A program made the position numbers and the translations under genes. A DNA stretch of 64,000 nt from Telmatactis stephensoni. Lineage: Eukaryota; Cnidaria; Anthozoa; Actiniaria; Isophelliidae. The stretch covers positions 186,001-250,000 of the forward strand of contig JALIZF010001822.1 of NCBI GenBank assembly GCA_029948255.1. The letters run 5' to 3'. The notes under the pieces are model-generated. The model was not told the DNA's origin. It made no database searches and saw nothing but the letters and a program-made list of their open reading frames with translations. Below, in pieces: positions 38,408 through 50,128 of the stretch (its first letter is position 1; each line of letters starts with the position of its first letter).

Positions 38408-41400
38408 TTACGCTTCACCGTTGGTTTTAACGTTTGTCTTGCTATCAGCCTCACCAGACCCTGAACCGGAAACGCTTCCAGATCCACTCGCCGCGTCAGC
38501 AAAGTTTCCTCCAATAACAATACCGCTACCGCTAGCTGATCCACTTCCACTTGTGTCCAGGATTTTTGTTTCTACTTTTGGCTCGGTCTTGGTAGCAGAC
38601 TTGGTTTCACTGCTACTGTCAGGCTTGGTTACACTGCTACTATCAGACGTGGTTACACTGCTACTGTCAGGCTTGGTTACACTGCTACTATCAGACGTGG
38701 TTACACTGCTACTGTCAGGCTTGGTTACACTGCTACTGTCAGGCTTGGTTACACTGCTACCGTCAGTCTTCGTTTCACTGTCACTAGCTGTGTTCTTAAG
38801 AGCATCCTGAATAGCGTTTTCAATGTCATGTTTAAGCTCGCTAATCGATGCGTCGTTATTGGTCGATTCCTTCTTTGAGTTCGTTTGTGGAACATCCTCG
38901 GCAGCCTGGTCTTTGGGTTCATCTGCGGTGGCCTGTGCGTCTGGTTGGGTGACAGGGGTCTGGGACTGATCAGCAGTTGGTGATTGTGAATCATCTGCTT
39001 GAGACTCAGGTTGTGAAGCGGCAGCTTGAGATTGTGGTTGAGCTGCAAGTTGTTGTTCTGGAGCATAAGCAGTCTGAGGATCTACAGCAACAGTATTTTG
39101 AGGCTGTGGTTGTGCGTAGGCAGCCTGCGGTTGAACTTGGAGCTGAGGGTCTGTAGAAGGATCAGCAGCAACAACTTGGGGTTGTGGTGGAGCATAAGCA
39201 GACTGTGTAACAAGAGCTTGAGGCTGAACAATTGTTGGTTCGATAGCTTGCTGTGGTGGTCGAGCAATCTTACTTCGACCGTAAGGCCGTTGTCGTTGTC
39301 GTTGACGTTGTCGTCGACGGTTTGTGTAGAATCTCTTGTAGGCAGCGTATTGTTGTGCACGATAGGCTGCTATCCTTTTTGCGTACGCTGCCTTTTGTTT
39401 GGCTTGTCGCTGCTGCCACATTTTACGATTATAAACAGACCAACTACGAGTGCTAAACTGGGACTTCTTCTGAGCAGGGTATATTCGGTAGGCAGCTATA
39501 CGGGGGCGGTATTTACCTAATAAATGGGATTACATAGTATAAGGCTCCAACTTTGTAATTAGTAAAATAATCAAAATAATATGATTTTAGAACGTGATTA
39601 TGATGATTATGGTTAATATAAGTATTATTATTAATGGAATAATTATTGTTAATTATTAATATTAGCATCATTGTTAGACGTTATTTTTATTAGCTTTACT
39701 AATAGTTCTTAATAATAAACAAATAAGAGGGTTTAAACTAACCTAAACCCCTTTATTTGTTTATTTTGAATCATGATTGACGGGACGGCTCTTACAGCAT
39801 TACACTTTTTAATGTCTCATAACAAATTGATCTTTTAATTTATACATAATTCAATTAAATTTCAAAGAAATATTTGCTAACTATCAAGATGATTTAATAT
39901 TAGGTCCACATTAATCAGCTTTGAAACTAAGTACAGTACAACCCTGCTAACTCGAACTCCCAGGGGAAGCTAAATATTCTTCGAGATAACCGATAGTAAT
40001 AGACTGAAAAAATGACTCAATGGAATTGAATTTGTTTAACGGGGTTCGAGTTAGCGGGTTCCCAAGGTAGTCGAATTCAATTTACTTTACTGAGTGTATA
40101 CATCATCATCTCTGTAAGTACCTGTTTGATAGGGTACAGGTCGAGGGAATGTACGAGGATATTTTTTGACTTGATAGTGATGTTTCTTGACCAGCGGTTT
40201 AGTGTAACGGGTTTTTGGTGGGGGACGGTATGGTTTGTGAATCTTGTTTTTAACGGCGCCTAATTTATTCTGGTTGTATGGGTTTAATTGAGCTGCTTCG
40301 GACATCTTTTCTTTGTATTCCTTGAGTCTTTTCTGCCAGTTTTTGTAAGCTGCAATCATCTTTAGTTTTGATCTCAATATTTCCAACGCCAACATGTTCC
40401 CGCCAAATTTTCCCGCCAAAGAATCAGGACTGGCGCCTAAGTGTAGAGCTGTCTGGGGAGTATGTACTTGAACGGTTGGCTGACTAGCAAGGGATGGATT
40501 ATCAGGATTATTGTTTGGCGGCTGAGTGTAGAATGATTGCATTGAGGATGGGTTGGGTCCAGTTTGTGGATGGTTGAAGAACGCACCAACACTAGGCTGT
40601 GCTTGTGGCTGTGGCATCGCAAAAGGTTGAGGAGCCATTGGAAATGGCTGAGGCTGTTGTAAATTAACAAAAGCTTGGGATGCAAAGGGTCCTGGGCCAG
40701 AGGTCAGCGGTGCTCTTTGTGGCGTTGTTTCTGCCACTGAGTCCATGTAATTTACAAGGTCAGCTAAAAACAAAAAATGTCATCAATTAACAAGTCAAAG
40801 CCACGTGATAACCATACTCTTCGTCTAACCACGTGTGAGCCACACCCTCTTCCACAAATGACTATTCATTGATCAGTTTACCTACAAGCTACGTTATTGT
40901 GTGCTGCTTATCAAAATTGATCAGTAGATTTCCCGCCATTCTTTTTACCACGTGCTGCCACACCCACCACTTTACTCACCAGAATCTCTTTCTCCGATGT
41001 AGTCTCCAGTAAATGTGCCAAATTTAAAGAGTTTAAGCGAGGGATAACCTTGAATGTTGAATTTCTTACACAATTCGGCGTTCATTGGATTGATACAGTC
41101 GACCTGTGATGAGAAAGAGTATCGGAATGCCTTAATTGAAATTATACATGACTTTAAGGAACATCGCGAACAAATACTTCATGTTAGGCACATATAATTG
41201 AGATAAATTCTCAACATAGCCCGTGAACAGGCTTTGGGGAGGAGGAAGAGAAGGGGCTGGAAAGCAGAAAACCCCGTCCCCCTCCTTCTCCCTCCCCAGA
41301 TTCTGTTCACAGGCTAACCCCAATATAATTTCAATATATTTTTACAACAGGTGTATGCATTAATCTATGTTCATGTACCTTCATTTCCCTTCATGACCCT

Positions 41401-42629
41401 TCACCTACATTACCACATCCACATTCAATCCTAATTTGGGAAGCTATGTGTGCCCAGAAATCCACTTTCTGCTAACATATTCCAATATATTATAAATTTT
41501 TCTAGAGCCCTCTGTTCCTCGTTCTCCTCCTTCACAACCAAGCGGTGCGTAGTTTTATTCACGTCAAACCAGTCTAGTCTGTGTCCTCAGGTGTCCTGTG
41601 AACGTCTTGTTTAGGCTCAAATCAACATATCAGATAGCAAAAAGATATTGTACAAACCTTAGCAAAGACGTACTGGTGTTTAGAAGCCAACTGAGAGGCA
41701 GCATTCTCTAGTTCTGGGGCAAGACGTTGGCAATGCCCGCACCTAGAATAGAAATAAGCCCATTTATTGTTACACTTCATTTAACCTTATTTTTTATTTA
41801 TTTATATGCCATAATTCTCAAACGTTCCCTATCCCGCGGTGAATAAAGGAGCAAATGATCGGGAGTCTTTGATGCATTTTTCATGATGCAATGTGCATAA
41901 TGATTGCAGTCAATGTATGCCAATCAAATTCTACAAAGCGCGACTACCCATCATAGATGAACAAATCTTTTAAGGCCGGTGGTTTCTGTGCTGGGATTTC
42001 ATTTTAACCAAAGAATCATATAAATTGGTTCGCAATAAGTAATATAGGAGTAACTCTACGCCTTTTGTCAGGAACCTCCGCTGTTATGATTAATTAATTA
42101 ATTTACGGCTTATTAATTAAAATAATTATTAAGAATATCGTAATTTTGTTAGACCAGGAGGTTATATTCACTTCTAAATATCTAGTATATCTTTTACTTG
42201 ATTAATTATTGTTTATAGTATCAATTATCATTCATAGTTTCAGTATAGTCTTTTTCCATCTATTTTCTTGAGGTCATAAACAAGAACGCACTTGAGTCAA
42301 GTACAAACCACTCGAGATACTTTACGTTACATCTATAAATTGTTTACCAAGTTTTCTACTCGTTCTGCTGCATGAAGGAGAGTCTTTTTTGTTTTGTACA
42401 ATAACGAGCAGGTAATGTAGCAGGTTTTGTTATGTTTTCTGCGCTAAAACCTTTCACAAAGTACAATAAGAATCAGTGAAAGTGTTAATACTCACCAAGG
42501 GGCGAAGAAATCAACAAGCATCACATCTTTTTCGCGAATGTAATTTTCAAAAGTATTTGCATCCAAGTCAAATACAAAACCTCCAAAACTCGCAGGTACA
42601 ACGCAAAACAGCAGTAGCAAAGGTAACAT
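38408..42629 (-). CDS. PDI-like CGHC domain with very long low-complexity tail (5 exons, 697 aa)
   Basis: Exons 42629-42496, 41742-41658, 41103-40980, 40763-40122 and 39516-38408; phases agree. The start is the ATG before LPLLLLFCVVPASFG, a clear signal peptide (an upstream in-frame ATG at 42683 is less likely). One thioredoxin domain follows: FDLDANTFENYI, CGHC at residues 46-49, GYPSLKLFKFG. Exon 4 encodes a Pro/Gln-rich region (MAPQPFAMPQPQ) and a basic patch (VKKHHYQVKKYPR). Exon 5 encodes a basic RQRQRQRQR stretch, Ala/Gln/Pro-rich sequence, eight-residue repeats SSSVTKPD, and a Gly/Ser end. If the exon 4 donor (ACAG/GTACTT) is not used, exon 4 ends at its own stop at 40087 and gives 339 aa. 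There is no ER-retention signal. It may be an extracellular or secretory-granule crosslinking protein (inference). Confidence 0.78.
38590..38770 (-). repeat. 24-nt coding minisatellite
   Basis: About seven tandem units encoding SSSVTKPD / SSSVTTSD in exon 5 of the long-tailed PDI-like gene. Confidence 0.85.
39934..40061. mobile_element. Second pogo-like element copy
   Basis: The start, CAGTACAACCCTGCTAACTC, and the internal CGAGATAACCGATAGTAATA match the element at 10398-10718. Only one internal unit is present, and the right end is CGGGGTTCGAGTTAGCGGGTT. It lies in the last intron of the long-tailed PDI-like gene. Confidence 0.8.
41217..41315. mobile_element. Short hairpin MITE
   Basis: Arms TAGCCCGTGAACAGGCTTTGG and CCAGATTCTGTTCACAGGCTA around a purine/pyrimidine-rich centre; in intron 2 of the long-tailed PDI-like gene. 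Confidence 0.85.
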
Positions 42630-42747
42630 GTTGACGCATCGAGGTCTCTGCAAAATTTGTCCAACACTGACACGAGCAGACATTTGACTTGAAAAGACCT
42701 GCTACGGGTGGCAAGTTTTGTATGAGTGGTGTGAAGTTTAGATGGCC

Positions 42748-42755
42748 TGACGTGA
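42748..42755 (+). promoter_or_regulatory. UPRE-like motif upstream of the long-tailed PDI-like gene
   Basis: TGACGTGA matches the XBP1/ATF6 unfolded-protein-response element (TGACGTG[G/A]). It lies about 120 bp upstream of the start codon. Binding is inferred only from the motif. Confidence 0.4.
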
Positions 42756-42759
42756 TAGA

Positions 42760-44018
42760 CCATGGGGCGGGTCATCACATAAACTACCAAATTACCAACA
42801 ACACGTTTAGGACTTATTTTTGATGTAACAATTATTAATAAAAACACATTGATAACACTAGTGTCCCACCTAACGCGTTGGTCGTGAAATCAAGTTGGTA
42901 TTAAGTTACATTTTATCAGTGGGAGAAATCGAAATTCTTGCCTAAAGCAGTTTCTTCAATAACTTAGTGACCCTGAGGCGTTTGGCTCTGAAAAGCCAGA
43001 GGACGTAGGATTCAAGGAAAGATCAATTGCCGAACTGCATGTGATTCCTTTCGTAGATTTGTCTGTGTTATTCAGTGTTAGTTAAGGTTCAAGTAAGCCC
43101 CTGCCTTATACTGTACAAGGTTTTATGTTTTTATATGTGAAATGATAATGAAATACCAGACGTTGTTCACTCAAAGTATGTCACGATGCTATTCCGCAGT
43201 GTTGGCCCGATGAACGAGGATCAAACAAGATCAGGCAGAATAAATATCATTATGACCAATAGTGTGGTAAAATTGTTTTATTTTTCAATTCCTTTTTCAA
43301 ACAAGTAATATTGTTTTAGCCTACTTTGCAGACTTGAAAATTTTCAAGCATAAAAATTGGGTTTTTCTTTAATAAAAAAGTCGTGGGTCGAGGAATGAAC
43401 ATTTCTGACTGAAATGATTTAGTGTTGGACATCTTTGATTTATTCCAATTAAATTGAGATATATTTTATTAAATTGTGTATACTCGACGCAGATGTATGA
43501 AATATGTTAATCTATTGTTGTTATGATTAATTGAACACTGAGTCAGCGGTACAACATACAGAGTCATGCTCATTACTCCCAGTCTCCATATATTGACGAT
43601 CAGTTTTCACTATACGTCAGTTTTCACGTGACCATACATTGACGTACATCGATTTCCACGTGACTGACATTGACATTAGACTTTGCGTTACCATTATAAC
43701 CCTACATAAACTGAGACACATCAGTTTTCACCCGTACTTGTCTGATTAACGAGGTTTCGGACGAGCCCTTGCCCTTTTTGACGAGTTGCATACATATACT
43801 TCCTTGTGTTGGTATTCTCAAAGGAGTTTTAACATTTGAATATCAAAAGAGATTCCAAAAAGGATTGTGGTAGTTTATAGATATGACACAGGGCCTATAG
43901 GCCTCCATGCAGATGCAAATAAAACTAGTGCCATAGTGTCATCAATTTGGTCAGCTCGTGAGGCAGGGTCCAGCAAATATTTGCTGATATCCTAAGGTGT
44001 GTAAAGGTAGATAGAGTG
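42760..44018. other. Intergenic, no gene seen
   Basis: Between the PDI cluster and the C2 cluster. AT-rich, with repeated phrases ATTGACG and CAGTTTTCAC around 43580-43730. No coding exon is recognised. Confidence 0.5.
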
Positions 44019-47000
44019 TTATTTGTACTTTTTTAAGGTGTGCCAGTTTTCAATAGAAAGATGGGGTTTATCAAGAACTTGCTCTAAATGTCTGTACTCA
44101 GTTTCGCGTTCAGCGCCATATCCCAATTTGACCATGCCTATGGGATGATCTCGTAGCCTGCCTTGATGCTTTACTTTGAACACGACAGTGATTTGAGGTA
44201 ACTTGTCGTCAGGAACCACAAAATCAAATCTTGCTGCGTACTCTGGATTTCTGTTCTTGGCAATAACTGGTGTTGTACGTGAATGTAGTTTCTTCCCAAC
44301 AAACATGATGTCAACTTTGACAAAAGAGTCTAAAAGAACAACAAAGGCAAATAATCAACTTCTTAAAATGAGATGCACGTTTATAGCCAGGACAAAAACT
44401 CTTACGTTTTCCTGCATTTACCTGGTTTTTGTTTGTTTGTTTGTTTGAGTTTCTTTGTTTGGTTTGGTTTGTTTGTTTGTTTGTTCTTTTTTGTTGTTGT
44501 TATTGTTGTTTTGTTTTAGCTTTCTTTTCAGTGTGTTGCTGTTGTTGTTTTGTTTCGTTTTGTTTTGTTTCGGTTTCGTTTTATGTTTTTTGTTGGTTGG
44601 CTTGTTTGTTTGTTTGTTTTTTGCAGGTAGTGGTAAAAGGCGCACATGTTCCTGAATTTTCCTGTGAGTTTTTCAGTGGTCATAAACGCTCGTTTTTTAC
44701 TCATAGTAAAAGACAAAAAATATCTTACCTACAGAACCTCGAGTTGCTGCAGGTAAATTCTTTGCTGATTCCACCACCACAGTTAACTTTTTCTCATTAC
44801 GGTTATGACACATGGAAATAAGCAGTTCACCATTCTGTTTAGAAAGGTTTTCTTCCTGTTGACAAGACAACGTGTTTAAAACTTTGTTTTCGTGGACTAT
44901 CACCCGTAATACATTACTTATCACGTGACATTGTAACACTTTTACAAACTGCATTCCCATAACAATTGAATTATTATCCATAATGCATCTCTGTCCGATG
45001 ACGTGCTACCCATAAGTCATCGCATTGTCTCGTCACTTTTTACCCACAATCCTTGACTTGTCACGTGATAAGTTACCTGTGATGCTCCTTTCATCACCAA
45101 AACGAGTGACATGCATATTTCTTGATGGAATCTAATCTTAATTGTCAGTAGTCAGTAGGGTGACATGGGTGACGTAGTGGTTAAGCCACTCGCCTCTCAC
45201 CGCTGTGGTCCAACGGGTCGGGTCACTGGTTCGAGCCCTGCGGATGCCACATGTGAGTAGAGTTTGTTAGATGTGTTGTTCTCTCCCTTGCCACGAGGGT
45301 TTTTCTCCGGGTTCTCCGGTTTTCCTCCCTCCGTAAAAATCAACATGTGAGTTGAGAGTTGTATGCTTAAAACAGTCAATGTAGTGGTAGTGTGTGTGAG
45401 TGGATAGTGCCCCCAATTAGTGCGAAAGCGCTAGAACGACTAGGCACTTAAATAAAGAGATTTATTTTATTTTATTTTTTATGTTCTCAGTGATGTTGTT
45501 GTCACATGTCACACATTGCAATTATTTTTGCAAAGTCAATGATAATATTGGTTCGAACTTTTACCTATAATCATATCAAACAACATATGAAAAGGTAGAA
45601 TAATAATATACATTCTAGTGATATACTTCAATATTAATAATAATATAATATTGGACCATTCATTTTAAGGTAATGTATAAAGAACGAGAGAGCGTGTTAT
45701 ATCGGTGGATAAAGATCCGAGCCGAAGGCGAGGATCTTTAGACCCGATATAACACGCTCTCGAGTTCTTTATATTACTTATCAAACGTCTAGTTGTCAAT
45801 TATCATATTGGACCAGAATTTTCCAAGTTTGACTACTTTTGGCTTAGAAAATCCAACTTCAAGTTTATGCAAATGAACAAAAATCTTTATCCGATATAAA
45901 GATCTACGTTCCGGTAGTGATTTCCATTGTGTTTTCTAATGAATTATTAATGAGTTTGATAAGGGTTAATAATGACACCATCATCAAGAAGACTCAAGAT
46001 CCAATTTCTCAAAACCTGAGAGATTTTCCAAACGTCGTATCGATTTATACGGAAGCAAAAGGATTGCAGGTTGACAGAGATATAAATCTTTGTCCATTAC
46101 ATAAATCGGTTCGACTTTTGAATAATCGATGTTTTTTCGCACACATTCTTGCTATGCTATGCATATTCTAGACATGCAGACGTCAGTATCAACCCGGTCC
46201 TATATCGTATTTATTAGAAAATCTTCAAGCAGCATAAGTGTTTATTATTTATTTGATTTAATTTGATCATCCCTATAGTATTTGGTCTCTTTGTGTAAAA
46301 CTTTATTAAATATTATTATTACTGCTATTATTATCATTATTACTAATGAACTTGAACAAAAAGGGTAACGCTGTTGCTCAACTTAAGTCTAAACAAATTC
46401 ATTCAGCCATAAAAGTGACGTCATATAGTCTTGAGGTAATACTACTATTTCCGGTACGAATTCCTCCTATTTTTAGTCATTCTACATTCCACATCCTTCT
46501 CGAATTGCAAGTCGTCGTATAATTGCGAAAACACTTAGACATTTTTTAAGAGACTAAAAAAATAACTTGAACAATTTTTTTTGCTCACCATATCATTGGT
46601 GCGAGTCAACGTTGACATAAATCACAATATACCACATTCCATGCGCTAATCTTTACGATATTTCTAATTAAACAGTCTTCTAATTTATGATGTCTGTTTT
46701 TAGTGATATTTGGGATAAGACGACGCTACCAGTAGAGAAACACTTTATACATGCCGTTTTAGTTACTTTCAAAGCAACTTATGACCACCCGCAGCGAAAA
46801 GGAAGTCCGCGAATCAAGACACAAAAGAGAAACCGAAACCGAAAACGGGCAAGGGAACTGAAATACTCACCTCAGTTGAATACTCCTGCGCGTCGACTTC
46901 TATAAGTTTCATGACTTCAGTTGTAAAGAAGTTGAATGGCAGATTTGATAAAGCGTAGACAACCTCTCCTACAGGCTGGTCAGCCTTTTTGTCCAACACA

Positions 47001-47753
47001 ATGAGTTTTAACAAGCCTTTCCTCATTCGTTTTATCGATAAACCGTGTACAGTAAGTTGTTCACTAAAATCTGGATCGACGCCGTCTACTACCACCTTAG
47101 TCGTAGTCTTGCCAGACTTCTTCCCCGTCAAATAGGATAACAGCTTTAAGCACAAGACTTGTATCACCTTCATTTCCAGGGACATAGACTTGGATTCCAC
47201 GAACCACGTAAATCTGAAGCTCTTGTAAGTTTTGATCATAGAAGAGTGAGAACTCTAGTTTTCCTAAAGGAGAGCTCATACTAGAGTGCTTGATCTTCTT
47301 TTTCTTGCCACCAATTGCTTTCTTTTGCTGGCTGTATAAGCTCGCAATTGCGGCTTCGTTGGTTGAACTAAATGATGTTGGACTTTGTCTCCTTGGTGTA
47401 CTGCCATTATTACTAACACTAGTAAGGATGTCCTCTAGTTGTACTGACGGTCGTCTAGCACCAGGGCTGCGTGGAGTGACAGGAGGGGACAGGCTCAGGT
47501 TGCATGAGGAAGCCCTGAGTTCTCGAGTTGGTGGGGTTTGAACTGGTACTGGTACAATCGGTGGGATTTGAAAAGCGGGAATATCACGAGGGATTATAGC
47601 ACGCACTGGAGTTACTTTGATTGTACTTCTAGATTTCTTGCGTAGTTCATTCTTTTTCTTCTTCCAGTAAATATAGACAAGAAAACAGATTATTCCAACT
47701 AATAATCCAAGTCCAACACCACATAAAATTCCTACAAATACTAAAAAATACAT
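44019..47753 (-). CDS. Membrane-anchored tandem-C2 protein 1 (synaptotagmin-like), one +1 break
   Basis: Exons 47753-46871, 44855-44729 and 44329-44019. The first opens with a transmembrane segment (GILCGVGLGLLVGIICFLV) followed by KKKKNELRKK. A Pro/Ser linker comes next, then C2A starting GKLEFSLFYD. Exon 3 starts C2B (NGELLISMCHNRNEKKLTVVV) and exon 4 finishes it (SFVKVDIMFVGKKLHSR, ENWHTLKKYK). Within C2A the reading frame must advance by one base between about 47127 and 47097. Upstream reads ILFDGEEVWQ; downstream reads TKVVVDGVDPDF. With one base removed, exon 1 is 882 nt and all later phases agree, giving 439 aa. The calcium-binding aspartates of C2 loops are mostly absent, so calcium-independent binding is likely. 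A separate upstream start exon cannot be excluded. Confidence 0.75.
44425..44625. repeat. (GTTT)n low-complexity tract
   Basis: Long GTTTGTTT / TTGTTG tract in the last intron of the first C2 gene. The open frames here on both strands are artefacts of composition. Confidence 0.9.
45158..45480 (+). mobile_element. tRNA-derived SINE (plus orientation)
   Basis: Head GGGTGACGTAGTGGTTAAGC (box A-like TAGTGGTTAAG) and GGTTCGAGCCC (box B) about 60 bp on. Body GCCACATGTGAGTAGAG, then CTTGCCACGAGGGTTTTTCTC. It ends AATAAAGAGATTTATTTTAT. The body matches the SINE at 31410-31566. Confidence 0.85.
45670..45777. mobile_element. Hairpin MITE
   Basis: Arms TATAAAGAACGAGAGAGCGT and ACGCTCTCGAGTTCTTTATA, continuing through GTTATATCGG. 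In intron 1 of the first C2 gene. Confidence 0.85.
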
Positions 47754-50128
47754 AAAATGGTTGAATCGTGAGTGAAATATTATATATTTCCGCTTTGGTG
47801 GTTCAGGTTTAAAATGTGAACTTCATACCTTCACTAGTCATGCTAGTTACTCATCGCTGTTAGCATACTTGTGTATTAAGCCCAGTCCATGGTTTTATCG
47901 ACATTCAGAAGGCATTAGTTTAGGTGATCATTACTCTCTTATTAAGCCATTTGAATGAACTTGTGATATTCGTGTTTCATGTCGTATTTAAAGACGGAAT
48001 AATAATATCTTTGAATGACAAACCAATCAGAATGGAGAAGCAGTCTTTTCAATGTATTTTTTTGTGACGATTGTAGTATGCTTGATTAACAGGGCGCATC
48101 AATTCATCCAAAATATGCAATCCACCAAGGACTCAACTAGACAACCACACTAGACCTTCTAATTAGGAATCACTGAAACATTTTATGCATGTATCAAAAA
48201 TGAGTTAATTGTCTTTTGTTGGCAAGCTTCCACTTAAATACTCTTTATTACTTTTTTTTTTTTTTGATAATTTTTTGAAATAAAAAAAGAGGGAAATGAC
48301 AGTGTTCAGCTATTGTAAGAACTACTTTCAGACCGGAAAACAATCCTAAAATAGAATGATACAATAGTGGTTGCGCGTTTTCGCTCTCACGATTTTCGCA
48401 TTACTACTGAGCTGATCATTATTTCGCCTGCTGTTTTTGTCATGAAATGAAAATGAAAGCCTGTTAAATCACAGCATTTTTGAAAATAATGATAAAAAGC
48501 ATAAAATAATGAACTAATAGACGACTGATTGAATTTCAAAATAATGACAAAAATTAAAGCAAAACAAAACAAAAATTAAAAATTAAAACAAAACAAAGCG
48601 AAACAAAAGAAGAAAGACAGAAAGAAAGAAAGAGAGAAAGAAAGAAAGAAGGAGAGAGAGAAAGAAAGAAAGATAGAGAGAAAAAGAAAGAAAGAGAGAG
48701 AGAGAGAAAGCAAGAGAGAGAAAGGAAGAAGAAAGAAAGAAATTAGCCTGATTTTAAGACTGTGGGGGATCATCCGCCTTCCTCCTTCCAGTCATTTCCT
48801 CCTTCAAGCTAGAAAGAAATCAAAGACTGCAGTAGATGAAAAGAAGTGAGAAATAAGCCACTTAAGACCAACTGAGCATGAACCAAAGGTAGGTGTCCCA
48901 TAATGCAATGAGAGTTCACTAGACAAAACAATCTCAAAAGCACTTCAGGCTATTACTTATGCCAATATTGTACTTATGGATATTGAATAGTCGGTCTTAA
49001 CTAGAAGTAAACATCTTACCATAAAAATAACTTAAAATAGCACATTTCTTAGACTCGGAACTCTAACTCGTATAGTTCACAGGTCCCCACAAATACACCG
49101 AGGCATCCACTGCACACTTAACGGTCCAAAAGGAATGATTTGATGCAGCTTGGGAAATTCAGCATAATAACGTAAAATTGGAATTGGACCACATTCTAGA
49201 ATGATTGTAAAATAATTGTTATTACGACTGCTTCTTACCATTTTTTATGAACGTCATAACTAGTAGTTTCATTGATTATTTGTTCCTTTGAATTAAACAC
49301 TTACAGACCTCATGAAGTTCCATGTCACCGTTATAGGCGTAATATCACTTTATATCACTTATTCCAGCAGACTGAGAATCAAAAATTTCTTCTTGTACCT
49401 TTTATATTATAAAACAAGGAGTCTATTTATTTTACTGTGGAAAATTCTCACTCTGCAGTGATTTATGGATGTTATTCAACGTATTCTCCTTACGGAATAT
49501 GAACACTCGAAAGCACCCTAAGTTATTAAGCGCATTAAGTGCAGTATCGTTAAAGAATTGCTTTTCTAAAATACAACAAAAAACATGAAATAATTCCCAA
49601 TATTTAATAATTATTGAATTAATTACATAACTAGTTTAGGAATATTTCGTTTCGAGATACTTAACAAAACAAGATACTTGATCACCCGATTAGCGCTATA
49701 CAAACTAACGAAGTGATACTTAGAATAATAACAAATGGTAGATTGTGTCTCGACAGGTTTCCTTGACAGTTTTGGAACATTAAACTTCTTTTTTCCGTTT
49801 CCTCGTTTACATTAAATTGTAGACATCTGACACTAGATACAGGACTCGTTTCCCCTTCTTTCCATTTCTTAGAATGACTAGCAAACAAGATACTTAGAGT
49901 GTCTAATAAATTACCCTTAATGTCCTTAAAGTGTTTGTATTCATTTTCCTGTTTAACAGTTAATTTCTTGACACAAAAGTCATGTGGATTCTGGCGACAC
50001 TTTTGGCAACTCCATTTCCCATCTTAACTGTCAACATGAAGCTGACATTGTCTTTGTGAATTCCCCTTGACAAGCTTTGACAAGCACTAGACTGTTTGCT
50101 CTCGTTTTTTCCTGTTTAACCTTACAAT
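47754..50128. other. Between C2 genes 1 and 2; microsatellite and unassigned open frame
   Basis: 48596-48741 is a GAAA/GAGA purine tract. The minus-strand stretch from about 50000 to 49682 has an open frame with WSCQKC, ENEYKHFKDIKGN and a hydrophobic end (FVIILSITSLVCIALIG). It is faintly reminiscent of the end of C2B in the first C2 gene (ETEYRHLEQV), but I cannot splice it in a consistent frame. It may be a broken C2B remnant of C2 gene 2. Confidence 0.35.

Noticed and set aside
38382..39520. Plus-strand frames opposite the last exon of the long-tailed PDI-like gene
   Set aside because: Shadows of the repetitive coding strand; the minus strand has splice sites, frame and repeat structure.
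44418..44821. Phe/Cys/Leu-rich and Lys/Asn-rich frames
   Set aside because: Translation of a (GTTT)n tract in an intron.
48576..48773. Frame rich in Leu, Ser and Phe
   Set aside because: Translation of a GAAA/GAGA microsatellite.
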